64,000 nt of DNA from Closterium sp. NIES-65 (lineage: Eukaryota > Streptophyta > Zygnematophyceae > Desmidiales > Closteriaceae). Location of the stretch: positions 186,001 to 250,000 of the forward strand of contig CANXME010002127.1 of the NCBI GenBank assembly GCA_948144175.1, read 5' to 3'. Under the pieces are notes generated by a model. The model saw only the letters and a list, made by a program, of their open reading frames with translations. It was not told where the DNA came from and made no database searches. Made by a program: the position numbers and the translations under genes. Shown here piece after piece: positions 40,289-51,700 of this stretch. Numbering within the stretch: position 1 is the first letter of the stretch; each line of letters begins with the position of its first letter.

Positions 40289-40656
40289 TGTGAGGATCTG
40301 GGATCGAGCTCAGAAAAGATGATTCAAATTGAATTGAATGATCACCTGGGTACAACACGAGGCTATATATAGGCTCGACACAAGACCCCGTAACCAGGTG
40401 TTACGCGAAGGTTCCGCGGGTCGCGAAGCGTCCCGAACAGATCCTTACCGAATTCGGTAGAAGGCAATTCGGTGGCAACCGAAAAGCCAGAATTCGGTGC
40501 ACGCAACCTAGCTCGGTGCTATAACTAGAATAAAACATAGGAAAGCACCTAGCCTAGGAAATCAAGCAATGCATGCATATAATTATCCTATGCTAGAAAT
40601 AGCATAATAAAGTAAAGGCGAGCAAGCATAGCTGGCATAAGCTGCGTACTCTCACA
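40289..40656 (-). repeat. 5' LTR of Gypsy F
   Basis: Partner of 12769-13137 with a handful of substitutions. The PBS complement gctctgattaccaag lies at 40274-40288. Confidence 0.88.
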
Positions 40657-40743
40657 CCCTGCTTTTTTCTGCTTCCTGCTCTTCATCCGCTGGCACGTGT
40701 CGCAAGAGGTGACGAACTGCTGCACGTCTGCTGCCATCCCGGG

Positions 40744-43653
40744 CTAGTAGTAATACTTCGCTATCCCCGCTAACGTCTTGTTGCTCCCGAAATGTCCCGC
40801 GTATGGTACGTCGTGAAGCTCCTCCAATAGGATCTGCCGTAGCGGGGCGTAATTCGGTACCCAAATCTTTCCTGAACCCTTCCTTACAGCTAAGTCTTTC
40901 TCCCACTGTAATAGCTTCTTGGTCTGTGCTGTAGCAATCTCTGCGTCCACGGAGTACCCATGTTGGAATAGACCCTTGAGCAGAGGGTTCATCCCGTCGA
41001 GCTGGATGCCTGCTACATGTCCGGGGCGGCTCAACGCGTCTGCCTTGTTGTGTAGCCCGGGCTTGTAGACGATGTCATAGTGGAAGTGAGTTTCCAGGAA
41101 GTCCACCCACCGCACCTGTCGTCGTGAGAGTGTCGGCTGTGACTTCAGGTATTTGAGACTGCAGTGGTCAGTATAGACTGTAGTCTTGGCTCCCTCTAGG
41201 TAACACCTCCACGCCTTGAAGGCTATGACTATCGCTAAGGCTTCCTTGTCGTGAATGGGGTAGTTTAGTTCTGCTCCGTGTAGCTTCTTACTGAGGTAGG
41301 CGATGGGCTGCAAACCGCGTCCGTGATCCTGCATCAGTACTGCTCCGACTGCTTGGTCACTAGCGTCTTCTTCCACCACGTAGTCCTTGTCTGGATTCGG
41401 CAAGATGAGTACTGGCGCTGTAGTCAGTGCTGTCTGTAGCTGCTCCATGGCTTGCTGATGAGGGGTATCCCATTTGTAGGGCGTATCCTTTTTCAGTAGG
41501 TCGGTCAGTGGCGCTGCTATCTTAGCGTACTGCGGCACGAACCTGTTGTAGTAGTTGGCGAAGCCTAGGAACTGCTGTAACTCCTTCACGTTCTTTGGTA
41601 CTTTCCACTTCTTGACGGCTTCCATCTTCCGTGGGTCCACGTGTACGCCCTCGGCACTCACCATGTGCCCAAGAAACTGCACCTTCTTCAGGGCGAAGTC
41701 GCTCTTTGACAGCTTCACGTAGAACTTGTTTTTCCGCAGGATCTCGAACACCTTCCGTAGATGCTCCACGTGCTCCTTCATGTTCTTGGAGTAGATGAGA
41801 ATGTCGTCCAGGTACACCACCACGCACTTGTCCAGCAGGGGTCGTAAGATGTGATTCATCTCCGCCTGAAACGTTGCTGGTGCGTTGTAGAGTCCGAACG
41901 GCATCACCAAGTATTCGTAGGAGCCGTATCTGGTTCGGAATGCTGTCTTGTGGACGGAGTTTTCTGCCATCTTGATCTGCCAGTAGCCCGATCGTAGGTC
42001 CAGCTTCGAAAATACTGTTGCTCCACGCAGTTGATCGAGTAGGTCGTCTATGCGCGGTATGGGATATTTGTTTTTGACTGTCTCTTTGTTCAGTGCGCGG
42101 TAGTCGATGCACATCCGTAGACTGCCGTCTGGTTTTGGAGTGAAGAGAACTGGTGCGCCGTAGGGAGAGGTGGATGGGCGGATCAGTTGTCTGTCCAGTA
42201 GATACTCTATCTGTTTTTTTATGTCTGTCAGTTCAGTCGGACTCAGTCGGTATGGTGCACGTGAGACGGGTTTCGCACCTGGTTCCTCCACGATCTCGTG
42301 CTCGTGGGTGCGTGCTGGAGGTACGCCTGCAGGTAGGTCGTCGGGCATTATATCCTTGTACTGCTCCAAGACCTCCTTCACTGCTGCAGGTAGCTCCGAA
42401 CTCGGCTTCTCCTCCTCTGCTGCTGCCATAACCAGTGATAGGTGACCCGTGTTACTCTCGTTCACCGTCTGTTCGAACCGTGCCAGTGTCGTTTCAGGTA
42501 CGTCCCCTGTATCCGTCCAGCTTCGCAGTGCTATCTGCTTCCCATTGTTGTAGATGCACACCTTGCTGTTTACCCTATCGATCTCGGGGTTGAACCGCTT
42601 CAGGAAATCTCGACCCAAGATAAAATCTAATCCTTTGATGTTGGTGACTGGTAGCTTCGGCTTCCACCTCAACGCACCTATATGCAGTTGCAGCGATGCT
42701 TCGCCGTGGATAGGAAGCTTCGTACCGTCCACCATGGTTGCTGAAAACTGGGTCTCTTCCGCCTTCTCTCCAATTTTCTCCAATGCTCCGCGGTCACACA
42801 CCGAGTGAGATGCACCGCTGTCCACCAGTGCCTGGAGGCGTCGCCCATTGCATAACACCTCGAGGAGTAGTGGTTTCTGCTGCGCTGAGTAGCCAAAGAG
42901 GGTCTTGTTAATAGGATTATAGGGTACATCAAACTTAATACCTTCCCTTTTTCCTATACCTGACTCAGCGCTTTCCAACTTCACCTGGGGGGTAGGAGGA
43001 TTTTTCCGAGGCTTGTATAATTTCTCCTGAGCCTGGATGTCTCCTCTAAGCCTTGGCAGCTGTGTAGGCTTCACCTGTGGGTGACGGGGAGCCTTAACAC
43101 TGTGCTGCGGGGAGAGAATATTAACTCCACGGAACGCACGACCCTTTTCTACGCTCCGTAGTACTTTGCCCAACTTCTCAGGTACCTGTATAATTTCTAA
43201 AGGCTTTTTCTTGGCCTCTAGACCTCCCCTGAATTTTTTGAAGGCTTGTAGACCACGAGAAGTAATATTCTTCGTTAGAGCATCTTTATAGGATACTTTT
43301 AACGAATTCTTACTTTCGTGGGTGTTCGGCTGGAGTTTCCTGGTCGGTGCAGAATCTTTTTTCGCGGAGCCTCCATTCGCCTCGGCGATTTCCCCTGATG
43401 CCGATCGGTCGTGACGTTTTAAATTCGCGCCATATTTTTCTCCTTTTTTCACCCGCTTCGAAGTCGCCACGTCGTCGCCTTTTCCTGCTTTTCGGATCTT
43501 TACGCGATCGCCAGGTCGATCCGCGGCTACTGGCGATTCCCGTTTTTTGACTTCGGGGGTGCTCCACTGTTTCCGTCCCGGAGTGCCGCACGTGCTTTCT
43601 TCATTTTGTAGCACGACAAAAACTGATGTCCTGTTGCGCCGCAAAATTCGCAT
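40744..43653 (-). CDS. Gypsy E: protease, reverse transcriptase, RNase H and integrase N-terminus
   Basis: This 969-codon open frame carries a retropepsin core ([14 protein letters not shown] near 42810) and an RT with [34 protein letters not shown] and the active site [11 protein letters not shown] (near 41800). RNase H ([25 protein letters not shown]) and the start of the integrase zinc domain ([19 protein letters not shown]) follow. It ends at TAG 40744-40746, a TGG-to-TAG change relative to the family (compare F at 21830). This region is complete in E and absent in F. It is separated by a frameshift from Gag upstream and by the F insertion from the rest of integrase. Confidence 0.85.
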   Translation of the reverse strand: MRILRRNRTSVFVVLQNEESTCGTPGRKQWSTPEVKKRESPVAADRPGDRVKIRKAGKGDDVATSKRVKKGEKYGANLKRHDRSASGEIAEANGGSAKKDSAPTRKLQPNTHESKNSLKVSYKDALTKNITSRGLQAFKKFRGGLEAKKKPLEIIQVPEKLGKVLRSVEKGRAFRGVNILSPQHSVKAPRHPQVKPTQLPRLRGDIQAQEKLYKPRKNPPTPQVKLESAESGIGKREGIKFDVPYNPINKTLFGYSAQQKPLLLEVLCNGRRLQALVDSGASHSVCDRGALEKIGEKAEETQFSATMVDGTKLPIHGEASLQLHIGALRWKPKLPVTNIKGLDFILGRDFLKRFNPEIDRVNSKVCIYNNGKQIALRSWTDTGDVPETTLARFEQTVNESNTGHLSLVMAAAEEEKPSSELPAAVKEVLEQYKDIMPDDLPAGVPPARTHEHEIVEEPGAKPVSRAPYRLSPTELTDIKKQIEYLLDRQLIRPSTSPYGAPVLFTPKPDGSLRMCIDYRALNKETVKNKYPIPRIDDLLDQLRGATVFSKLDLRSGYWQIKMAENSVHKTAFRTRYGSYEYLVMPFGLYNAPATFQAEMNHILRPLLDKCVVVYLDDILIYSKNMKEHVEHLRKVFEILRKNKFYVKLSKSDFALKKVQFLGHMVSAEGVHVDPRKMEAVKKWKVPKNVKELQQFLGFANYYNRFVPQYAKIAAPLTDLLKKDTPYKWDTPHQQAMEQLQTALTTAPVLILPNPDKDYVVEEDASDQAVGAVLMQDHGRGLQPIAYLSKKLHGAELNYPIHDKEALAIVIAFKAWRCYLEGAKTTVYTDHCSLKYLKSQPTLSRRQVRWVDFLETHFHYDIVYKPGLHNKADALSRPGHVAGIQLDGMNPLLKGLFQHGYSVDAEIATAQTKKLLQWEKDLAVRKGSGKIWVPNYAPLRQILLEELHDVPYAGHFGSNKTLAGIAKYYY

Positions 43654-44493
43654 TTTGTCGGCTGCTGCTTCGCGTCGTATTTGTCGATATCCATCGGTTC
43701 GGCGAACGTGGGGGGTGCCGATCGGTCCGTGCCGAATGTACGGTTCAGCGTGAAGCGTCGTGTTTCGGGTTGACTTCGAGTCAGCGCGTCGTATCGCTCG
43801 GCAGCACGCACGATGTCTCTGTAGCTGTTGTAATTCGCCGCAATCACCTGCCGCCGAATCTCCATTTTTAATCCTTCGGTGTACGCCTGGATTTTTTCGC
43901 CTTCGGTCAGGTCGGTGATGCGGTTGAACAGTAACTCCATCTGCTGCGTGTACTGTGTTACACTACTGTATTGCTTGTGTCGGTGTATCTGCTGCCGTGC
44001 CATGTAGGTTGTATTAATTGGTTCGAAACGCTCGATAAAATCTTCGCGAAACTGCTGCCTCGTTTTCTCCCCGCGGGCTACGTCGGTGTAGTAAATCCAT
44101 TCGAGAGCCAGTCCACGTAACAGTGTCGCTGCGAGCCGAATCCTTGCTGCATCGTGTTGCGATCGAACAGCCAATGGCCTCGAAGTAAATTTCGAGGGTG
44201 GCCACGAATCGCCGGACGTCGGATCCCTTCGCGCTTGGATCGAACGCCTCCGAGAGCCTCGGTCGTGCTGCTTCGAGGTTCGGCGACAGTGGTGCCATTG
44301 GTCCGTGAAATGTCGGTGTCGCCACTGCTGCTGGAGTTGTCGGTGCTGCAGTCGCTGTGGTCGCTACTGCTGTGGCGGCTGCCGACTGGTTCGCGAGAAG
44401 CGCCTCTATTCGCTGGAGTGCCGCTCGCGTCTGGTCCAAGCCGGTGTGTAACTCCGTAATTTTCCGTACGGAATTATCACCGTTTTCCTCCAT
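43527..44493 (-). pseudogene. Gypsy E: Gag, frameshifted
   Basis: Starts at ATG 44493 (MEENGDNSVRKITEL). An Ala/Thr-rich region is followed by a retrotransposon Gag domain (ARIRLAATLLRGLALEWI...[14 protein letters not shown]) and a CX2CX4HX4C zinc knuckle ([14 protein letters not shown]). The frame is broken near 44160, where Gag moves to another frame, and again near 43545 at a run of six A that leads into the pol frame. Element F keeps the corresponding region in one frame, so these are lesions in E. Confidence 0.8.
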
Positions 44494-44923
44494 TTGGCGA
44501 TTTATAGGAAGATTTGCGACGAAACAAAATGATTTTTAGGTGCTTGTCATCTTACTGTGAGTCGAGTTGACTGAAGAAATGACGAGGGCTGATTCTGTAG
44601 GTCGCGTAATTCTCCCTTAAATGAAATTCGCGTCTGATCTCGGCCGTTGAGAAGAAATTCGATCCGACGCCATAAATTCCAACTTCTTTGGGCGAAATTC
44701 TCGAGTCCATTAAGATTCGAATCGATCCGACGGTCAAAATTCCAACTTTTTCGCCACTGGACCTGAGGAGTGTTCGAAAACCGGTTCTAGGGGAGGTTAA
44801 AAAATAGCCCGGAACTGGTTTACGTACCCGAAATCTGCGCTTCCCGTCGTCGCCTCCGCGGTTTTAAAAGCTAGGTTTTAGCGTTCGAAAAACTTCGCGT
44901 CTAAACGGGCTCTGCTTACCAAG
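44494..44923 (-). other. 5' leader of Gypsy E
   Basis: 430 bp between PBS and gag. It holds two imperfect copies of an ~64-bp unit containing cgatccgacg and aattccaactt, also present in F at 23405-23514. No coding frame. Confidence 0.6.
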
Positions 44924-45303
44924 TGTGAGGTTCTATGATCGAGTTCAGAAAAGAGAATGAGAATTGAGTCGAATTGAATGATCACCTGGGTAAAACACGA
45001 GGCTGAATATATAGGCTCGACACAAGGCCCCGTAACCAGGTGTTACGCGAAGGTTCTGCGGGCCTTGTAGCGTCCTGAACGGATCCTTACCGAATTCGGT
45101 AGAAGGCAATTCGGTGGCAACCGAAAAGCCAGAATTCGGTGCACGCAACCTAGCTCGGTGCTATAACTATAATAAAATATAGGAAAGCACCTAGCCTAGG
45201 AAATCAAGCAATTCATGCATGCATATAATTATCCTATGCTAGAAAAAGCATGATAAAGTAAAGGCAAGCAAGCAAAGCTGGCATAAGCCGTCATACTGTC
45301 ACA
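44924..45303 (-). repeat. 5' LTR of Gypsy E
   Basis: Partner of 11263-11640 with about a dozen substitutions and a 2-bp length difference near the tatata core. Confidence 0.85.
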
Positions 45304-45504
45304 AGCAGTGTTGGCCTTAGAGGCCACGTACGCAAGACGCAGCTGACCACGCTGCTGGAGCTCACGAGCAAGAAAGTAGCGGAGAGCAATGTGCTCGTTC
45401 TGTGCTCCAGTCGCTGCTCCCGACACAAGGCCAGCATGGCCTTGTTGTCTACGTACAGCACTGGAGGAGAACGAGGCGGCTCTCCGAGGTCAGTTAGCAG
45501 GTAG
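45304..45504 (-). pseudogene. Copia H: central RNase H fragment
   Basis: This 200-bp island between Gypsy E and Copia I encodes the YVDNKAMLALCREQ...HIALRYFLARELQQRGQLR segment of RNase H. One base is missing relative to B and I within the codons before HIALRYF, so the frame is broken. Confidence 0.8.
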
Positions 45505-45637
45505 TGTGAAACAATGAGAAGAGGAATGAAATGACTAAGTCAGAAATTGGTACAAATAACAAACCCTAGGAATCTGTACCCCATATGTGCTACCCCACTA
45601 CAGCCTACAAACATGTATCAGCTATAATGTTCTGACA
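45505..45637 (-). repeat. 3' LTR of Copia I
   Basis: 133 bp, plus-strand ends TGTGAAACAA and TTCTGACA; identical to 52837-52969. Confidence 0.92.
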
Positions 45638-45847
45638 CACCCCCATAGGCAAAGTGGGGGAGAACAAGGGGTCACAAGACCAGTCAAGCAAAGCAAAGCA
45701 AGCTCAGGGTGGATCACAAAGTCACCACACAGTCCGAGCACAAGAGCAGGGCCAGAGGCCAGTTCACATGCAGGAGTACAGACACATATATATATTACTA
45801 GACAAGCAAGAGCAGATATATATATATATATCACAGTACAAGTGAAG

Positions 45848-48745
45848 TCAGGAAGAGAGCAAGTGAGGCAAGACAGGCACAAGACCCAGCTGGGTACAGA
45901 AGCGCTGATGGTCACAAGGCGCGAGTGCCTTGGTGAACACATCAGCAGTGTTGGCCTCAGAGGCCACGTACGCAAGTCGCAGCTGACCACGCTGCTGCAG
46001 CTCACGAGCAAGGAAGTAGCGGAGAGCAATGTGCTTCGTTCTGTGCTCCAGACGCTGCTCTCGACACAAGGCCAGCATGGCCTTGTTGTCTACGTACAGC
46101 ACTGGAGGAGAACGAGGCGGCTCTCCAAGGTCAGTCAGCAGGTAGGTGAGCCAGCGAAGCTCCTGCGCAGCCATGGCCCCGGCGTAGATCTCAGCCTCAC
46201 AACTGGAGCCGAGAACCGAAGACGAGCGAGTAGACCGCCACGAGACAGAGCCGGAACCAAGGCTGAAGGTGTAACCCTGTGACGACCGCTGCGTAGCCTG
46301 GTCGTCAGCCCAAGAAGCGTCCGCGTGGCCCGTAAGGACCACTGGACTCCGCCCTCCAAGCACTAGCCCCATGCCCGACGTACTGCACAGGTAGCGCAAT
46401 ACCCTCTTCGCTGCAGCCATGTGCTCAGGTCGGTGTCTCCCAGGAGCAACATAGCGTGCAAGGATGCTCAGAGGGTATGCAAGGTCAGGTCGTGTGCAGG
46501 TCATCAGGTACATGAGGCAGCCAACAAGCTCTGCATACGGGCCACTCGACTCTACGGACTCATCCGAAGGCAGAGCTGAGAGCGAGTGGCGAGTAGGCAG
46601 AGGAGTGGCCTGAGGCGAGGAGTACGTGAAGCCGAAGCGCTGAAGGACCTGTTGCACCATGTGTGACTGAGTCAGGGTAATGGTGCGGCGTGCTCTGTCC
46701 CGAGTGATCTGCAAGCCAAGGTAGCTGCGCAGTTCACCCAGGTCTGTGCACGTGTGTCTCTTCAGCAGCTCGGACTTCACGTAGGCGAGTCCAGCAGTGT
46801 CCGCTGTGGCAAAGACCAAGTCGTCGACGTACACGAGGATGTAGAACGGCGGCAAGGAAGTGTCGGTGCGAAGAAACAGCGACGGGTCAGCAGTGGAAGG
46901 AGCAAACCCAAGAGCCGCAAGCGTAGTCCTCAGTGTGTCGTGCCACTCACGCGGTGCCTGGCGGAGACCGTAGACTGGCCGTCGGAGGCTCCACTGGGTG
47001 CCAGGAGGGAAAGTCCCAGTGAAGCCAGGCGGACGGCGCAGCCAGATCTCCTCGTGCAGGCTACCCTGCAGGAACGCAGTGCTGAAGTCGAGAGAGTGAA
47101 GCTCGTAGTCGCGCTGAGCGGCAACGTGCAGCAGCACCCGAAGAGTAGTCATCTTCGGGGTGGGAGAGAAGGTCTGAAAGTAGTCAACTCCCTGCCGCTG
47201 ACTGAAGCCACGAGCGACGTAACGCGCCTTGAAGACAGGCGGAGAGCCCGGCGGCCGCTTCACCCTGAAGATCCACATGCCACTGACGATGTTCGCCCCA
47301 GGAGGGGGAACTGCGTCAACGTAGGTGCCTGTGGACTTCCAGGAAGCCATCTCTGCATCCATAGCTGCCTGCCACTGAGAGGAGTAGGGACCCTCTACAG
47401 CCTCCGCGTAAGAACGCGGAGTCGGGATGTCTAGTGCATCCGGGTCTCCCTCAGGGGCAAGCAGTACAGACGCGAGATGAGGTGAAGCAGCCGCTAGACA
47501 CTGTAACTCCTCCTGCCTGTCCTCTAGGACGTCCGTGCCAAGAGCACACTCACCCCCGACGGACGGAGGACAGACAGACGCAGACTCAGCAACAAGACTA
47601 GCAGCGTAGTCTAAGCGACAGCGAGCAGCAAAGTCGACAAGCTCAGTGAGTAGGGCAGACGCAGCAGAAGACTCGAAAGAAGGGTCAGTGACCACAGTAG
47701 CAAGGAAACGCGTGACAGTAGGACTGGCAGCACGCAGAGAGTCCGACGCAGGGTCGGCAAGCGCAGGAAGAGAGGACGCAGGAGGAGAAGGCAAAGGGGC
47801 ACGCAGAGGAGCAGTGGACGGACGCAAAGACATCTGATGCGTGCCAGGGACAGGAGGAGGACGCTGACGCGAACCGCGACCAGTAGCGCGAGCAGGACGA
47901 ACAGGCGACGCAGGACGAGACGCAGGCTCACGACGCTCAGCAAGACCTCCAGTAGGACCAGTGTAAGGAGAGGGAGCAGGTAGCGGAGAGGAAGGCTCCA
48001 GCAGGGACTGCGACTGGACAGGCGGTGGACTCTCTACCGGAGGAGAAAGACCAAGAACCTGCTGCAGCAGCGGAACGAAGTACGGTCGAGACCGCTCAGC
48101 AGCTCCAGGCGCAGCAGGGACAGCTCCAGCACCCCCAGCGACAGCACCAGGGCCACCAACTCCTCCAGCAGCAGGACCAACAGCAGCAGTCTCAGCACCA
48201 ACACCCTCAGCAGCGCCAGCTCCAAGAGGACCAGCAGGCCCAGCAGCTCCGGGACCGGCAGCACCAGCACCCTCGTCAGTCGAAGAAGGTCCAGCTCCAG
48301 CTCCAGCAGCACCCCCAGACTCAGCAGCACGCCTCCAACGACGAGCGAACCACTCGCGCAGCTCCTGTGGAGAGAGAGGCTCCCGGGGAGGCTGAGCAGC
48401 AGGAGAAACCTCAAGCGCAGTAGCTCCAGACGCAGCACCCCCAGGCTCAGCAGCTCCAGACACAGCACCCCCAGGCGCAGCAGCTCCCAACTTAGCACCC
48501 CCAGGCTCAGCAGCTCCCGACTCAGCACCCCCAGACCCAGCACCTCCAGTGACAGCACCCCCCGGCGCAGCACTCCTAGGCTCCGCACCCTCCGCACTAG
48601 CACCCCCAGGCTCAGGACCCCCAGCAGCAGCTCCTCCAGGCTCAGCACCCCCGCGGACAGCACCCCCAGAGTCAGCACCCCCAGGCTCAGCACCCGCAGC
48701 AGCACCAGAGTCACCAGTAACCTCGACCGGGTCAACGGCGTCTAC
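45848..48745 (-). CDS. Copia I: linker, reverse transcriptase and RNase H
   Basis: Continues the same frame after the TAG. A GGAEP/GAAE-type repeat linker leads into RT (MDAEMASWKSTGTYVDAV, DFSTAFLQGS, YGLRQAPREW and an intact YVDDLVFATAD) and RNase H (ADASWADD, YVDNKAMLALC, ANTADVFTKAL). All catalytic residues are present. There is no independent ATG near the start of this half, so expression would depend on read-through. Confidence 0.88.
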   Translation of the reverse strand, partial: VDAVDPVEVTGDSGAAAGAEPGGADSGGAVRGGAEPGGAAAGGPEPGGASAEGAEPRSAAPGGAVTGGAGSGGAESGAAEPGGAKLGAAAPGGAVSGAAEPGGAASGATALEVSPAAQPPREPLSPQELREWFARRWRRAAESGGAAGAGAGPSSTDEGAGAAGPGAAGPAGPLGAGAAEGVGAETAAVGPAAGGVGGPGAVAGGAGAVPAAPGAAERSRPYFVPLLQQVLGLSPPVESPPPVQSQSLLEPSSPLPAPSPYTGPTGGLAERREPASRPASPVRPARATGRGSRQRPPPVPGTHQMSLRPSTAPLRAPLPSPPASSLPALADPASDSLRAASPTVTRFLATVVTDPSFESSAASALLTELVDFAARCRLDYAASLVAESASVCPPSVGGECALGTDVLEDRQEELQCLAAASPHLASVLLAPEGDPDALDIPTPRSYAEAVEGPYSSQWQAAMDAEMASWKSTGTYVDAVPPPGANIVSGMWIFRVKRPPGSPPVFKARYVARGFSQRQGVDYFQTFSPTPKMTTLRVLLHVAAQRDYELHSLDFSTAFLQGSLHEEIWLRRPPGFTGTFPPGTQWSLRRPVYGLRQAPREWHDTLRTTLAALGFAPSTADPSLFLRTDTSLPPFYILVYVDDLVFATADTAGLAYVKSELLKRHTCTDLGELRSYLGLQITRDRARRTITLTQSHMVQQVLQRFGFTYSSPQATPLPTRHSLSALPSDESVESSGPYAELVGCLMYLMTCTRPDLAYPLSILARYVAPGRHRPEHMAAAKRVLRYLCSTSGMGLVLGGRSPVVLTGHADASWADDQATQRSSQGYTFSLGSGSVSWRSTRSSSVLGSSCEAEIYAGAMAAQELRWLTYLLTDLGEPPRSPPVLYVDNKAMLALCREQRLEHRTKHIALRYFLARELQQRGQLRLAYVASEANTADVFTKALAPCDHQRFCTQLGLVPVLPHLLSS

Positions 48746-51700
48746 CTAGGACACACCTGAGGGAGCAGGAACCTGAGGGGGAAGGGGGTCTACCGGGGGG
48801 GGAACCGGCACAAGGAAGTCCGGGGGAGGGGGGGGGGAAGGAGTGCGGTAGGGGAAGAGACGGTAGAAGGGGACCGACTCGTCGAACGTGACGTCCTGGG
48901 AGGACAGAACACGACGAGAGGAGGGGTGGTAGAACTGCCACCCTGGGGCGTCAGTGGGGAAGCCAAGGAAGACACAGGGAGCAGCACGAGGGGACAACTT
49001 GTCCGCAGACAAGTCGCGGACAAACGCCCGAGATCCCCAGACACGAAACACAGACGCATCGCCAACCTTCCCCGTCCACAGCAAGGCTGGGGACATCGCA
49101 GGCCTAGAGACCCGCGGTTGAAGGTTGAGCTGATGCGCCGCGTACCTCACCGCAAACGGCCACAGAAAATGGGGGGCAGCCGCATGCATCATGGACGTAC
49201 GAGCGACGTCCATGACCATGCCAATGCGGCGCTCAGCAATCCCATTTTGCTGTGGTGAGTCCGGAAGCGTGAAGGTCTGGCGGATCCCCCGTGCACGACA
49301 GTAGTCTCGCAGAAGGCGAGAGGAGAACTCTCCGCCTCTGTCCGAGTGCAGACGCAGAACAGGAAAGTCAGAGCCGAAGCTCTTCCTGAGCTGGAGACGA
49401 GCCTCGCGGATCCAGTCGATCAGCACCTCAGTGACAGCACCCTTGCTGCGCAAGGGGAGGACTGTGGTATAACGCGAGTAGTCGTCAACCACCAACAGGA
49501 AGTAGCGCTCGTAACCCTGCCCACGGACGGGGGCCGGGCCCCACACATCCATGTGAAGCGTCTGCAGCGGAGCCTCTGTCGGGGGGAAGTGGGAAGAGTG
49601 AGGAGTAGCCCGGAGGCGACCCTCGACACAGGGGACACAGGAAGGCCCTGGCCCGGGGGGGGGAGGAGGGAGAGACCGGGGAAGACCAGAGACAAGGACA
49701 CGGGAAGCCATGCTCCGAAGACGAGCCAAGGAGGGGTGGCCTAGACGGTGGTGCCACAGGAGAGTCTCGTGAGACAGGAGGCGACAGGAACAGGGGGCAG
49801 ACTCAGGACCTGACCGGGACGCAGCAGCAAACACCTGACCTGACGCAGCTACCTGACCAGACACAGGGACAGGAGGAGACGAAGTGGTCAGGGTGTAGAG
49901 ACTCGACCCCGGCCGACGCGAAAAGGTGGCCAGGTGTCGGCCTGTGTCTGCGTCCGTGCAGTGGGTCACCCGCCGCCTCGCAGGAGTGAACTGGTGAACC
50001 CCCGCATCCTGTAGGTCCGCACCACTCACCAAGTTCGTAGAGAACGAGGGAAGGTACAGACCAGACAGGGTGCCCGAAGGGGCAGCCGGACACGGGAGGA
50101 CAGTGGAGAAGTGAGACAGGACAGGACCCCCAGAGGGGTCAGCAAGGGAGACCGCAACCGGTCGGCCAAGTGGCGTGAGGGTAGTGCGGTCTCGAAAGAA
50201 GGAGCGAGAAGCCCCAGAGTCAAGTGTGAAAGTGAGGGAGGACGAGGGCGACGCAGTACCTGAGAGCGCAGTCTCACCAGCACCTGAGAGCGCAGTCTCA
50301 CCAGTACCTGAGAGCGCAGACGCACTGGCACCTAGAGCAGCAGCCTCACAAGTACCTAGGGCAGCAGTACCAATGCCCGGGTCGGGCTGGAAACACCGGT
50401 AACCCTCATTCTCCTCACTATAAGTCACAGCATACATAGCAGAAAGGATAGCATCAAAATCAAGATCAAAGATCGCTACACCAGCCCTAAGGAGCTCATC
50501 CCAGCGAGGGATCTCACTAGCCCCGGGGAACTGCTGACGCCAAGCGTCCGTCAGGCGGCCAAAGCAGCGCTGGGTGGAGTGGGCACCCCCACACTGCTCA
50601 CCCGCGCGGTCGCCGGAACGAAGAACGTAGGCGCAGGGGCCAGTACCCCCACCCCTCTGACGCGCAGTGTACCACTCACGAAGCTGCTGAGGCGGAGGGA
50701 TGTCCCGCGAACGCTGCTGCTGCTGCCGCTGCGAGCGCTGGCCACCATCACCGCCGCTCCGCTGCTGGGTACCACCACGACCAGCTCCACCTCCTCCACC
50801 ACCACCGCCTCCTCCGCCGCCGCCTCCACCGCCTCCACCTCCACCGCCTCCACCTCCACCGCCTCCACTCCCGCTGCTGCCTCCACCACCACCGGTGCCA
50901 CCACCACCACCGTCTCCGCCGCTGCTGCCACCACCACCACCACCACTACCACTACTCCCGTCGCCACCCCCACTCCCTCCGCCGCCTCCGCCGCCACCGC
51001 CACCGCCCCCTCCAGCTCCGCCCGCGCCCTTGCCCCCCTTGCCCTTGCCAGAGCGACGTCTCCCACTAGGGGCAGACGCCGCGCCGACCGACTCAAGACC
51101 AAGCAGGTCGGCCGCAGCAGCAGAGGCAACAGAGGGCAGCAAGGGGGAAGGAGAGCACCCCTCAAAGATGGGGGTGCGAGGGTCACCACGAGAGGCACCG
51201 ACAGCGACTATGCTCTTCTCCGCTGCGAGGAGGGCCTTCTCGAGGAGGTCGACGGTGAGAGTGGTGGGACAGACTGCGAGAAAGTGGTCCCTGACTACGC
51301 GGAGGGAGTCAGGGAGGCGTGCGACTACGTAGTAGAGAGTGATGTACATGGGGGGGGGGTTCTTAGCGCAGAACTCAGCAGGAAGGGCGGCGCGGTAGCG
51401 AGTGTCACTAGTGCGGAGGTGCGTAATGAGGTCAGCGACAGTGGGAAAGGCAGAGAGGTCAGGAAAGAGGTAGGGAAGCATGAGACGGCTCAGTGCAGCA
51501 GTGGCAGGAGAGGAGTAGCGTGCAACTACAGCGTCGTACAAGGTCTGAGCACTCTTGTACTGACTAAAATGCGCACGCTCAGAGGTAGGGAGGTGGCGAC
51601 GCACAGCAAGACGTGCAGCAGCATCGCGGGTGGCCCACTGAGAGCGGACAGTGGGATCAGCATCGGCAGCAGGAGCAGGAGAGGCGCCAGAGGTGAGGTC

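Larger units (their letters stand above)
12769..40656 (-). mobile_element. Element F: Gypsy derivative lacking RT-RNase H, carrying G, B and C
   Basis: LTRs are 12769-13137 and 40289-40656 (369 and 368 bp), with TSD ccctg (12764-12768, 40657-40661). Subtracting G, B and C leaves about 3.8 kb against 6.1 kb for E. Gag, protease, integrase and chromodomain are recognisable, but RT and RNase H are gone. F inserted into the integrase region of E, a member of the same family. It must have relied on a helper to transpose if the deletion preceded its insertion. Confidence 0.88.
11263..45303 (-). mobile_element. Element E: chromodomain Ty3/Gypsy retrotransposon carrying F
   Basis: LTRs are 11263-11640 and 44924-45303 (378 and 380 bp, roughly a dozen differences), with TSD agcag (11258-11262, 45304-45308). 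Its own length without F is about 6.1 kb. Minus-strand order is Gag, protease, RT, RNase H, integrase and chromodomain, the Ty3/Gypsy chromovirus order. Next to the 5' LTR the PBS reads TTGGTAATCAGAGC-like. A polypurine tract (GAGGGGGGGACG) precedes the 3' LTR. Several frameshifts and stops make it inactive. E lies in the RNase H region of Copia H. Confidence 0.88.
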
